Assembly (NCBI GenBank): GCA_020636155.1
Contig: JACJYM010000017.1
Span: forward strand, 1-50,055
Source of the DNA: Lewinellaceae bacterium
GTDB taxonomy: Bacteria; Bacteroidota; Bacteroidia; Chitinophagales; Saprospiraceae
DNA: 50,055 nt
Direction of reading: 5' to 3'
The notes under the pieces are model-generated. The model saw only the letters and a program-made list of their open reading frames with translations, did not search any database and was not told where the DNA came from. The stretch's first letter is position 1. Each line of letters begins with the position of its first letter. The position numbers and the translations under genes were made by a program. Positions 9,218-17,165 of this stretch are shown in pieces.

Positions 9218-11818
9218 ATGATAAATTTGAAAAATATCCTGTGTGTATCTTTAACACTTCTCTTGGCTCTGGTCAACTTAAGTGCTCAAGAGCAAGTATT
9301 TGACTACAGTCAAAAAAAAGATTTTTATATAGGTGATCTCAAAGTAGAAGGTGCCGGCACCAAAGACCCTAATGCAATCAAATCCATCGCCGGACTAAAA
9401 ATCGGTGATAAAATAGAAGTACCCGGAAATAAAATACCCGATGCCATCAAGAGCCTTCTGAGACTTAAACTATTCAAAGATGTCAGAATCATCCTAGATA
9501 GTACTGTTGCCGACACGGCTTATCTGCGTATCTCGCTCGAAGAAAGACCAGTATTGTCAAGATATTCATTTTCTGGAGTAAAAAATTCTCAACACGATGA
9601 TCTCAATGAATTGGTTTCTAATATTTTATCCAAAGGGGGTATAGTCACCGAAGATCAAAAAAGCCTTTGTGCCGAAAAAATCAGAGAATTCTATGTAGAA
9701 AAGGGAAAACTGGATGCCAAAGTCAAAGTCATAGAAACACCAGATAACGTAAAACCCAATACGGTAAAGCTCGATTTTGCCATAACACCCGGAGATAGAG
9801 TAAAAGTGGAAGACATCACATTCGAAGGAAACAAGGCATTCAGTGACAGGAAGTTACGCAAAAAAATGAAACATACCAAACGCAAAGGAACATTGCTTCG
9901 AAAAACGAAATTTATCAAAAAAGATTTTGAAGAAGACGAAGAAAGCGTCATCGCTTTTTACAACACCAATGGTTATCGAGATGCCAAAATCATAAAAGAT
10001 AGTATGTGGCGGGAAGAAGACGGAGATTTACAAATAAAAGTAAATATTGATGAAGGGAATGTGTATCATTTTAGGAATATAAAATGGAAAGGCAACTCCC
10101 TCTACTCTGACGAGCAACTATCTACGATATTAGGCATTGAAAAGGGTGATGTATATAATCCAGAATTGCTCGAAAATAGATTGCGATTTTCATTGGATGG
10201 TCGTGATGTTTCTTCACTTTATCTTGATGATGGCTATCTCGGATTTGAAGTAAATCCGGTCGAACTCATCATTCCGGGCGATAGCATCGACATAGAAATG
10301 CGAATTTATGAAGGGCCACAATTTACCATTGGCGATGTCACCATAGAGGGAAATGATCGGACCCATGAGCATGTCATCAGACGAGAATTGAGAACCAGAC
10401 CTGGAGATAAATTTAGCCGCTCGGACATCATCAGATCTCAAAGAGAAATAATAAACCTCGGCTATTTCAATCCTGAAAACATGGATATTCAGACACCAGT
10501 CAACCAGCAACGAGGAACTGTAGATATCAAGTACAAACTCGAAGAAAGACCGAGTGACCAATTGGAACTATCAGCAGGTTATGGAGGTTTCAGCGGATTG
10601 ATAGGTACACTCGGGGTGACCTTTAATAATTTCTCATTGTCTAATATTAAAGACAGGAGTACTTGGTCTCCACTCCCTACGGGTGATGGACAGAAATTAT
10701 CTTTCAGACTTCAATCCAATAGTAGATTTTTCAGATCATTAAATTTCTCCTTTACGGAACCATGGCTTGGTGGCCGAAAAAGAAATGGATTCACAGTAGG
10801 TGCCGTGAGTAGTTCATTTGACTATACTACGTTGGGCTCAGGCTCACTTTCTATCACTAGAGCTTTTGTAGGATTAGGAAAACAATTAAGCTGGCCTGAT
10901 GATTTCTTTGTATCTAATACCACTCTCAATTTTGAATTCATTGACATGGCCGATTATCGAAATGGAAATTTCTATGTCAACAATGTTAGGATTTATGATG
11001 GTAGCTTCAAGAATTTCAGCATTAAGCAATCCATTACTCGAAGTAGTATCAGCGATCCACTATTTCCTAGAAGTGGGTCAAGAGTGAGTCTGGCAGTACA
11101 GCTGACACCACCCTACTCCTTGTTTAGAAAAGACAATTATTATACTGTATCTGACTCTGAAATTGCAGACATACGTGCAAGATTACAGAGACTATGTGGA
11201 CCTGCCTGTGACATTACTGATGAACTCGTCAATGATGAAGTCGCCAGTTTGGTTAATGCCAGAAGATTCGAGTATTTGGAATACCATAAATGGACATTTG
11301 ATTCAGAGTGGTACTTTAATTTAGTAGGAAAATTGGTGCTAAAAGCTCAAGCTAAATTTGGTTATCTCGGTACTTATAAAAAATCTATTGGTGTCTCACC
11401 ATTTGAAAGATTTGAATTGGGAGGAGACGGATTATCCAATCAATCTGCAGGTATCACGGGTAGAGATATCATCAGCTTAAGAGGTTATGAGACGTCAGAT
11501 TTTCCTGTAAATAATCAAGGTGGTGCCGCAATTTATGACAAGATTACCATGGAATTGAGATATCCGTTATCCCTTAATCCAAATTCGACGATATTTCTGA
11601 CTGGATTCCTACAAGGAGGAAATGCATGGAGTAAATTCGGTGATTTTAATCCATTTGACATGAAAAGATCAGCCGGTGTGGGAATGAGAGTTTTCTTACC
11701 AATGTTTGGATTGCTAGGATTTGATTATGGTTTTGGATTTGATAAGAACCTAGGAGCTTCTGCAAAATGGACGGATTATAGTACATTTAATATCGTACTT
11801 GGCTTTGAACCTGAATAA
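9218..11818 (+). CDS. bamA: Outer-membrane protein assembly factor BamA
   Basis: 866 residues, typical of Bacteroidota BamA. A signal peptide (ILCVSLTLLLALVNLSAQ) precedes five POTRA domains over about residues 35-450. Recognisable POTRA pieces are FYIGDLKVEG, VEDITFEGNKAFSDRKLR and IGDVTIEGNDRTHEHVIRRE with the RPGDKF turn. The beta-barrel (about 450-866) starts at LELSAGYGGFSG and carries the conserved loop-6 LRGYE motif (ISLRGYETSDF). BamA inserts barrel proteins into the outer membrane and would be needed for PorQ and the other barrels encoded here. An insertion around residues 645-695 in the barrel contains a CGPAC cysteine pair, probably in an extracellular loop. It starts 88 bases after uppS and is followed by ompH. 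Confidence 0.95.
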   Translation: MINLKNILCVSLTLLLALVNLSAQEQVFDYSQKKDFYIGDLKVEGAGTKDPNAIKSIAGLKIGDKIEVPGNKIPDAIKSLLRLKLFKDVRIILDSTVADTAYLRISLEERPVLSRYSFSGVKNSQHDDLNELVSNILSKGGIVTEDQKSLCAEKIREFYVEKGKLDAKVKVIETPDNVKPNTVKLDFAITPGDRVKVEDITFEGNKAFSDRKLRKKMKHTKRKGTLLRKTKFIKKDFEEDEESVIAFYNTNGYRDAKIIKDSMWREEDGDLQIKVNIDEGNVYHFRNIKWKGNSLYSDEQLSTILGIEKGDVYNPELLENRLRFSLDGRDVSSLYLDDGYLGFEVNPVELIIPGDSIDIEMRIYEGPQFTIGDVTIEGNDRTHEHVIRRELRTRPGDKFSRSDIIRSQREIINLGYFNPENMDIQTPVNQQRGTVDIKYKLEERPSDQLELSAGYGGFSGLIGTLGVTFNNFSLSNIKDRSTWSPLPTGDGQKLSFRLQSNSRFFRSLNFSFTEPWLGGRKRNGFTVGAVSSSFDYTTLGSGSLSITRAFVGLGKQLSWPDDFFVSNTTLNFEFIDMADYRNGNFYVNNVRIYDGSFKNFSIKQSITRSSISDPLFPRSGSRVSLAVQLTPPYSLFRKDNYYTVSDSEIADIRARLQRLCGPACDITDELVNDEVASLVNARRFEYLEYHKWTFDSEWYFNLVGKLVLKAQAKFGYLGTYKKSIGVSPFERFELGGDGLSNQSAGITGRDIISLRGYETSDFPVNNQGGAAIYDKITMELRYPLSLNPNSTIFLTGFLQGGNAWSKFGDFNPFDMKRSAGVGMRVFLPMFGLLGFDYGFGFDKNLGASAKWTDYSTFNIVLGFEPE

Positions 11819-11889
11819 GAATATTTGTAACTTTTTAAATAGAAAACACGACTAAATCAATAATAATATTTGTATAAAATCACGCAATA

Positions 11890-12393
11890 ATGAAAAAAAC
11901 TTTAGTAATATTAATTTTCGGATTTTTGACCTTGAGTTCTGTATCAGCACAGAAATTTGGATATGTCAATTCACAAGAACTATTGGCATCGATGCCAGAT
12001 GTAAAAAATGCAGATAATCAATTGAAATCTTTTCAAGACCCGCTCATCAAAAAAGGTCAAGATATGGTCGATGCATTGGAAGCTGAATATGGCAAGTATA
12101 TGGAGGACGTAAATAACGGCCTTTTAAGTAATGTACAAAGACAACAAAAAGAACAAGACATTCAAAGCAAGCAAGTCAACATTCAAAACTATCAGGCAGA
12201 AGTACAAGAAAAAATCCTTAAAAAGAGAGAAGAATTGTACCAGCCTATATTAGACAAAGTCAATAATACCATTAAAAAATACGGTGAAGACAATGGCTAT
12301 ACCATGATTTTTGATACGAGTGTAGGAGGTATATTGCATGGTACAGAATCTGACAACCTGCTCGCAGCGTTGAAAACCAAGCTTGGAATATAA
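11890..12393 (+). CDS. OmpH/Skp family periplasmic chaperone
   Basis: 167 residues with a signal peptide (TLVILIFGFLTLSSVSAQ). The mature start KFGYVNSQELLASMPDV is the typical OmpH/Skp opening. A long charged helical hairpin follows (about 45-125, rich in Gln/Lys/Glu), and it ends in the beta-rich part GYTMIFDTSVGGILH. In this family trimers hold unfolded outer-membrane proteins in the periplasm and pass them to BamA. It lies 71 bases downstream of bamA on the same strand, which fits that job. Confidence 0.92.
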   Translation: MKKTLVILIFGFLTLSSVSAQKFGYVNSQELLASMPDVKNADNQLKSFQDPLIKKGQDMVDALEAEYGKYMEDVNNGLLSNVQRQQKEQDIQSKQVNIQNYQAEVQEKILKKREELYQPILDKVNNTIKKYGEDNGYTMIFDTSVGGILHGTESDNLLAALKTKLGI

Positions 12394-12465
12394 CTAACTC
12401 TTTTATCCCACGAAGGAAACAATCCGAGTACTCGTGTGTTATTGATAAAATAAATAACAAAGAAC

Positions 12466-13074
12466 ATGGAATCAGTGGTAAAAAGTCCAGTGATGTTGTA
12501 TACTGAGCAGACACCTAATCCTGAATCGTTAAAATTCGTAACCAATAAGATGCTCTATCGTGGCACTGCAGATTTTAGAGAAGCGGAATTGGCCAATGAG
12601 TGGAGTCCTATGGCAGCAGAACTATTTAAAAAGGATTATGTAAATGGGGTATATATCTGCAATAATTTTGTCACCATTACCAAAAATCCAGAATTGGATT
12701 GGTCACAGATTATGCTCGAGGCGAAGGAGTGGATTAAAAAATATGTGGAGAGTGGCGATACTATTGTAAAAGAAGGCTTTGCCGAAGTCATGGAAGAGAT
12801 TCTGGCGAAGGAAGAGCAAGAAAGATACTCAGGTGACGATGCGGAAATTGTTAAAAAAATAAAGGATTTGATAGATACTTATGTTAAGCCTGCTGTGGAA
12901 TCTGATGGAGGAAACATCGAGTTTAAATCTTATGACAAAGGTATCGTCAGTGTTATATTACAGGGTTCTTGCAGTGGCTGCCCATCCAGTACCGTCACAT
13001 TAAAATCAGGAATCGAAGGCATGCTTAAAAGAATGATTCCCGAAGTAAAAGAAGTTGTCGCTGAAAATGGTTAA
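12466..13074 (+). CDS. Nfu-type Fe-S cluster carrier (NifU domain protein)
   Basis: 202 residues with two domains. The N-terminal Nfu_N domain begins YTEQTPNPESLKFVTNK, the hallmark of this family, and includes FFKDY-like LFKKDYVNGVYICNNFVTI. The C-terminal NifU domain (about 125-200) contains VESDGGNIEFKSYDKG and the cluster-binding CxxC in GSCSGCPSSTVTLKSGIE. Two protein chains would share one 4Fe-4S cluster through these cysteines and deliver it to client enzymes in the cytoplasm. A strong terminator follows, so it is probably transcribed alone or as the end of the bamA-ompH unit. Confidence 0.92.
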   Translation: MESVVKSPVMLYTEQTPNPESLKFVTNKMLYRGTADFREAELANEWSPMAAELFKKDYVNGVYICNNFVTITKNPELDWSQIMLEAKEWIKKYVESGDTIVKEGFAEVMEEILAKEEQERYSGDDAEIVKKIKDLIDTYVKPAVESDGGNIEFKSYDKGIVSVILQGSCSGCPSSTVTLKSGIEGMLKRMIPEVKEVVAENG

Positions 13075-13106
13075 TCAATATTTTTCTTTTACGTAATAAT
13101 AAAATC

Positions 13107-13143
13107 AAAGCGGAAAGTACAATTTACTGTCCGCTTTTTTTAT
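13107..13143 (+). terminator. Rho-independent terminator after the Nfu gene
   Basis: AAAGCGGA (13107-13114) pairs with TCCGCTTT (13130-13137), with a further AGTA/TACT pairing inside the loop. A run of T follows to about 13143. Confidence 0.85.
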
Positions 13144-13168
13144 TTCAAAAAATTGGTTTTGGTAAGAT

Positions 13169-13999
13169 ATGAAAACACTAAATTGTAACGGAAAGCTACT
13201 GGTATTTGACCAAGCAAAATTGATGGGAATACTCAACCTAACCCCGGATAGTTTCTTCGATGGTGGTCGAATTAGTTCTATACAGAATGCATTGTCGAAA
13301 GTGGAAAATATGATCCATCATGGGGCAGAAATTATAGATATTGGAGCCATGTCATCCCGCCCAGGTGCCTCAATCATTACCGCAAAAGAGGAAATAAAAA
13401 GGCTAAAACCATATATCAATCTTATTGCTCGCCAATTTCCCGAGCTTGTCTTATCAATAGACACCATTCATTCGGAGACTGCCACATTTTCAATCAATGA
13501 AGGGGCAGACATGATTAACGATATCTCCGCCGGTGACTTCGACCCCCTGATGATAGATACGGTGGCAAAATTGAAAGTTCCCTATACCATCATGCACATG
13601 AATGGTACGCCAGAGACCATGCAAAAAACAGTGAATGAACAGTCGGACGTACTCAACGTATTGAAGTATTTAATCGATAAAAAAAGAAAATGCGAAGAGG
13701 CAGGTATCTTAGATATCATCATAGATCCTGGATTTGGATTTGGCAAAAGCGTGAATCAAAATTATAGCCTCTTGAAGCAGTTAACCTGTTTCGAGATTCT
13801 CGAAAAACCAATATTGGTCGGACTATCCAGAAAATCCATGATTTGCAAACCATTACATCTTTCTCCTGAGGATGCTCTCAATGGTACTACTGCATTAAAT
13901 ATGGTTGCATTGCAGAATGGTGCGGACATCCTGCGAGTACACGATGTCAAGGAAGCGAATCAAGTCCGCAAGCTGTATGGGCAGCTTAAGGAAGTTTAG
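13169..13999 (+). CDS. folP: Dihydropteroate synthase
   Basis: 276 residues, the standard single-domain TIM-barrel size. The enzyme condenses p-aminobenzoate with dihydropterin pyrophosphate in folate synthesis and is the sulfonamide target. Visible motifs are LMGILNLTPDSFFDGG, DIGAMSSRPGA (family norm DIGGESTRPGA), INDISAG, IMHMNGTPETMQ, IDPGFGFGKSVNQNY, VGLSRKSMI and the closing RVHDVKE. The AM in place of GE in the second motif is a mild departure. The pterin- and sulfate-binding Asp, Asn, Lys and Arg positions appear intact. The stop codon overlaps the stop of the converging gene by 4 bases. No terminator is seen between them. Confidence 0.95.
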   Translation: MKTLNCNGKLLVFDQAKLMGILNLTPDSFFDGGRISSIQNALSKVENMIHHGAEIIDIGAMSSRPGASIITAKEEIKRLKPYINLIARQFPELVLSIDTIHSETATFSINEGADMINDISAGDFDPLMIDTVAKLKVPYTIMHMNGTPETMQKTVNEQSDVLNVLKYLIDKKRKCEEAGILDIIIDPGFGFGKSVNQNYSLLKQLTCFEILEKPILVGLSRKSMICKPLHLSPEDALNGTTALNMVALQNGADILRVHDVKEANQVRKLYGQLKEV

Positions 14000-16236
14000 A
14001 TACCATCTTCTTCTTGCGCTAGTACTGTGCTGAATTTTTGTTGCTGTATCTTATGTGAATCAGTATAAACAGGCTTGATAGACACTCCACTTTCCTTTAT
14101 TTCCTGTATCAATCGGAGCTGTCCCTTGATGTCATCATGATACAAGTTTATCAACCCATCCCTCAGTAACAAATATTGGGTTCTATCGACGACCATCATG
14201 CATTCGAGTAGCATTTTAAATTCTGAATCCCGTGACAAAGGTTTAAACAACTTGGCTCCTAGGCCTTCATTTAAACGGCAAAAATCTTCATTCCAATCAT
14301 TTGGCAAGAAGGAGATAATATTGGCATTTTTCAGTTGAATAAAACTCAACTCTGGAGAGTACTTCATGATGGACATAGACATCAATCTTGCCACATTTAA
14401 TCTCTCTAGTGTATTCATTTTAGTCAATTTTTTCGAAGAATCCCACTTCGTACTCAAATTAGCATTAAGCTCCTCTGAAACTTGAAATACTTGGTGTTCA
14501 ATGGATTCCCTACGTTGAGGTGTACCTAGATAGATAATAAAATCAACCTCATTATTAAAATAATATTCATTGATGTTATCCGCAATTACTATTGGAAAAA
14601 TGTCTTTGCTTAACTCAGGAAAGCTTGCAATAAAATCTACACTTCTCAACTCTTCATTGGCACCCATAAGGGATTTGTAATACTTTTTATCTTTGGATTT
14701 TAGCTGTTGTAAAGCCTGCGACGCTTTCTTTTGATAATTACTTTTCGAATCCGCATAACTATAGGACTCCATGTTCTTCAATGAACCCACAATGTTATTA
14801 ACATAATCTTCTAAGGTATCTGAAGGCAATAAGTTGACATGATTCAATAAGGTTTTAAAATATGTCAATTTAAATGTTTCGACCCATTTATCAGTGGAAT
14901 ACTGGCTTAAAATCTTAAAATAATTTCTGAATTCTACAGTCATTCCATTCAGCACTTTTATATACGGCAGATAGCTTGGATTATCAATTAACTCGATTTT
15001 TATAGACTCTAATTTTTCAATAATTTTGACCAATACTTCTTTATGCTTCGTAATCGAAAAAGAATTGACCGTCAGTTTGTTGTGAAGAATATGCGATTCA
15101 TTTATTTTCTTTAAATTTTCATTGAAAGAATCCACCCACAACTTGATTAGGTTGTTGTCCGCATTTAAGGTGGTTTGAGATTTAAAATAATTCTTTAGGT
15201 ATTCTAGATTTTCGTTTTTCTCTAATTTTATTAGATATTCGAGATTGTCCACATATTTTTGAATGTTGTCAATGTAATTTTTATTCCAATCTTCGAGCTT
15301 TATTTCTGAAAAGTAATCATGATCCTCAATTAATTTTTTACACTCGTCAACAATTGAATTTAAAGCACCATTACCAACTTTATAATTATCTGACCTTAGT
15401 GAAAACTTGTCTAAAAACCCCTTTTTGGGCTCATTTTTGTCATTGTCAAATGAAAGAAGGATTGCCAACTTCAACTTGAGCTCCTCCAATAGCTCCACTT
15501 TTAGCTTGTTTTCATTTTCAAGGCGAGCTTTTAAGTTATCAAATTGAATTCCACTTATCACATCGAATTCTTGGTTCAATGACTTAAGTTCGACAATGAT
15601 TTCTTCAAGTTTAGGAATAAATTCTTGACTGTCAATAAAATTTGCATTTAATGCAGAAAGTACATAATGATTTTCGAATTTTGGATTAAATAACCGGGAC
15701 AACTGGTTCAAATTATCAACCCATAGATGATACTCCTCTGGGTTATAAGAAAATTGCGGACTCACGATATAATGTGCAAGATTGGGAACTCCCCTACTCT
15801 CTAAAATGTCAATATCTTCTTTTATTGCCCTGTAATCGCTGGTGCCAAATAATTCCGCTGATAATAACTTATAATGATAATCCAGCTTTTGGAGATAGAA
15901 TGAGGACTTTATTTTATCCTGAAAACTAGATGGATTAATACTGGAAACTGTTATGGAATTTTGAATTCTGGCTAAGGTATTATTTGATAAATATTTTTCC
16001 CCTTTTAAATCAAGAAATGGGAGAAAATCAAACTGCTCCTTCAAATTCAACAAAATAGACTCACACCAATTTTCATCACTAGAAATAATCAACACTCTAT
16101 CCTCCAATGACAATTCTTCAGATATCAACTTACAGATTTCTACTTCCAACTGATTATAAGTGCCTGTTATGTCACTGGCTATTTTTTCAGTAATTGTACC
16201 ATATTGATGGTCAACATGCGAAGTGTAGTTCTCCAT
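13996..16236 (-). CDS. Unrecognised 746-residue, helix-rich protein
   Basis: I prefer the ATG at 16236-16234 (MENYTSHVDHQYGTITEK) over an upstream TTG, because a TAnnTTTG box at 16273-16280 would start transcription near 16266. The protein is Lys/Asn/Glu-rich and probably mostly helical, with no signal peptide or membrane helix. LEDRVLIISSDENWCESILLNL near the N-terminus and FPIVIADNINEYYFNNEVDFIIYLGTPQR near residue 530 are laid out like the 'VLVV..' and 'FDLVIFDEASQ' stretches of large superfamily I helicase-like ATPases. I see no Walker A GxGKT and no DExx box, so if related it would be a degenerate, non-ATPase relative. This is tentative. It is convergent with folP (4-base stop overlap) and divergent from the acetyltransferase. 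Confidence 0.7.
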   Translation of the reverse strand: MENYTSHVDHQYGTITEKIASDITGTYNQLEVEICKLISEELSLEDRVLIISSDENWCESILLNLKEQFDFLPFLDLKGEKYLSNNTLARIQNSITVSSINPSSFQDKIKSSFYLQKLDYHYKLLSAELFGTSDYRAIKEDIDILESRGVPNLAHYIVSPQFSYNPEEYHLWVDNLNQLSRLFNPKFENHYVLSALNANFIDSQEFIPKLEEIIVELKSLNQEFDVISGIQFDNLKARLENENKLKVELLEELKLKLAILLSFDNDKNEPKKGFLDKFSLRSDNYKVGNGALNSIVDECKKLIEDHDYFSEIKLEDWNKNYIDNIQKYVDNLEYLIKLEKNENLEYLKNYFKSQTTLNADNNLIKLWVDSFNENLKKINESHILHNKLTVNSFSITKHKEVLVKIIEKLESIKIELIDNPSYLPYIKVLNGMTVEFRNYFKILSQYSTDKWVETFKLTYFKTLLNHVNLLPSDTLEDYVNNIVGSLKNMESYSYADSKSNYQKKASQALQQLKSKDKKYYKSLMGANEELRSVDFIASFPELSKDIFPIVIADNINEYYFNNEVDFIIYLGTPQRRESIEHQVFQVSEELNANLSTKWDSSKKLTKMNTLERLNVARLMSMSIMKYSPELSFIQLKNANIISFLPNDWNEDFCRLNEGLGAKLFKPLSRDSEFKMLLECMMVVDRTQYLLLRDGLINLYHDDIKGQLRLIQEIKESGVSIKPVYTDSHKIQQQKFSTVLAQEEDGI

Positions 16237-16272
16237 TTTATCGAAATTTGATGCAAAGTTATTAAATATTTT

Positions 16273-16280
16273 CAAATATA
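16273..16280 (-). promoter_or_regulatory. Candidate -7 box for the 746-residue gene
   Basis: CAAATATA on the plus strand reads TATATTTG on the minus strand, matching TAnnTTTG. It is 37 bases upstream of the preferred ATG. A clear -33 TTTG is not seen. Confidence 0.35.
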
Positions 16281-16351
16281 AATTATTATAATATGTATGT
16301 TTTTATGGTAATTATGGCTACTTTGTCACATTGGAAATAAGAAATAATATA

Positions 16352-16867
16352 ATGGAATGCGTGATAAGAACACAAAGGCTTGATTTGAGACCTTTTAGAC
16401 CTGAAGATGCCATGTTTATTTTTAATTTGATGAATCAGGCTTCGTGGATTAGGTACATTGGAGATAGGAATATCCATTCGGAAGATATTGCTAGAAAATA
16501 TTTAGAACAAAATCAAATTAGATTATACAATGAAAATGGCTATGGGATGTATGCCATGTGTCTAAAAGGGACAGATGAAGTAATTGGCAGTTGTGGCATT
16601 GTGGTACGAGAGGGACTCGAAACTCCCGATCTCGGATATGCCATCTTAGAAAAATACAGTGGCAAAGCTTATACTAAAGAAGCTTGCAAAGGAGTACTGG
16701 AATATGCCAAAAACACTCTTAAATTTAGAAAAATATCAGCCATCACGACAAAGGATCACGAAGTATCGATTAGGATTCTTATGGGTTTAGGGTTTTCGTA
16801 TTTAAAAACCATTAGGCTTCCAAACGACCCTGAAGAATTGAATTATTACGAATTGAAATTTTTTTAA
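16352..16867 (+). CDS. GNAT family N-acetyltransferase (RimJ/RimL-like)
   Basis: 171 residues from the ATG at 16352. An in-frame TTG at 16331 would add 7 residues but is less likely. The opening VIRTQRLDLRPFRPEDA is the hallmark start of the RimJ/RimL-like acetyltransferase_3 group. Then come EVIGSCGIVVREGLETPDLGYA and LEKYSGKAYTKEACKGVLEYA, which cover the acetyl-CoA binding beta4-alpha3 region, although the usual RGxGxG/A loop reads YSGKAYTKE. KISAITTKDHEVSIRILMGL covers the C-terminal part. It likely moves an acetyl group from acetyl-CoA to an amino group on a protein or small molecule. The substrate cannot be read from the sequence. Confidence 0.9.
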   Translation: MECVIRTQRLDLRPFRPEDAMFIFNLMNQASWIRYIGDRNIHSEDIARKYLEQNQIRLYNENGYGMYAMCLKGTDEVIGSCGIVVREGLETPDLGYAILEKYSGKAYTKEACKGVLEYAKNTLKFRKISAITTKDHEVSIRILMGLGFSYLKTIRLPNDPEELNYYELKFF

Positions 16868-16884
16868 AAAAATTCTAAAAAGCA

Positions 16885-16915
16885 TTGCAAAATGCCAAAA
16901 TGAATTATAAATTTG
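16885..16915 (+). promoter_or_regulatory. Promoter of tRNA-Asn
   Basis: TTG at 16885-16887, a 20-base spacer and TAAATTTG at 16908-16915 match the Bacteroidota primary sigma factor pattern. The predicted transcript start near 16922 is about 20 bases before the tRNA. Confidence 0.5.
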
Positions 16916-16944
16916 CACTCGCTTTTAAGAAAGTGATTAAATAT

Positions 16945-17018
16945 GCTTCCTTAGCTCAGCCGGTTAGAGCATCTGACTGTTAATCAGAGGGTCCAAGGTT
17001 CAAGTCCTTGAGGGAGCG
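16945..17018 (+). tRNA. tRNA-Asn (anticodon GTT)
   Basis: A complete cloverleaf can be drawn. The acceptor stem GCTTCCT/AGGGAGC has one G-T pair. The D stem is GCTC/GAGC. The anticodon stem TCTGA/TCAGA holds loop CTGTTAA with GTT at 16979-16981. The T stem is CAAGG/CCTTG with loop TTCAAGT. The discriminator base is G, and CCA does not appear to be encoded. A T-run terminator follows directly. Confidence 0.96.
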
Positions 17019-17022
17019 CAGG

Positions 17023-17060
17023 AAAAAGGGTAATTGATTGAATATCAATGCCCTTTTTTT
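17023..17060 (+). terminator. Terminator after tRNA-Asn
   Basis: AAAAAGGG (17023-17030) pairs with CCCTTTTT (17051-17058), the ATTGAT/ATCAAT segments pair inside, and a T-run follows. Confidence 0.75.
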
Positions 17061-17110
17061 ATTGGTTGTCCTTTTGGAAGTAATAAACCCAAATATCTTT
17101 AATACAACAA

Positions 17111-17142
17111 AAAAAGGCTCAGGAAGTTTCCTGAGCCTTTTT
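17111..17142 (-). terminator. Terminator of the larger giant gene
   Basis: A perfect 15-base inverted repeat (AAAAAGGCTCAGGAA at 17111-17125 against 17128-17142) has A and T runs at its two ends, so it can work in both directions. It lies 23 bases after the stop codon of the giant gene at 17166. Confidence 0.85.
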
Positions 17143-17165
17143 ATTGTTTAATTTAACAATATTGT

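Noticed and set aside
10214..10561. 115-codon frame on the minus strand opposite bamA
   Set aside because: Shadow of POTRA-encoding DNA; no start context or family match.
16945..17060. tRNA-Asn as an integration site for a genomic island carrying the giants
   Set aside because: No integrase, no direct repeat of the tRNA 3' end, and a normal terminator follows the tRNA.
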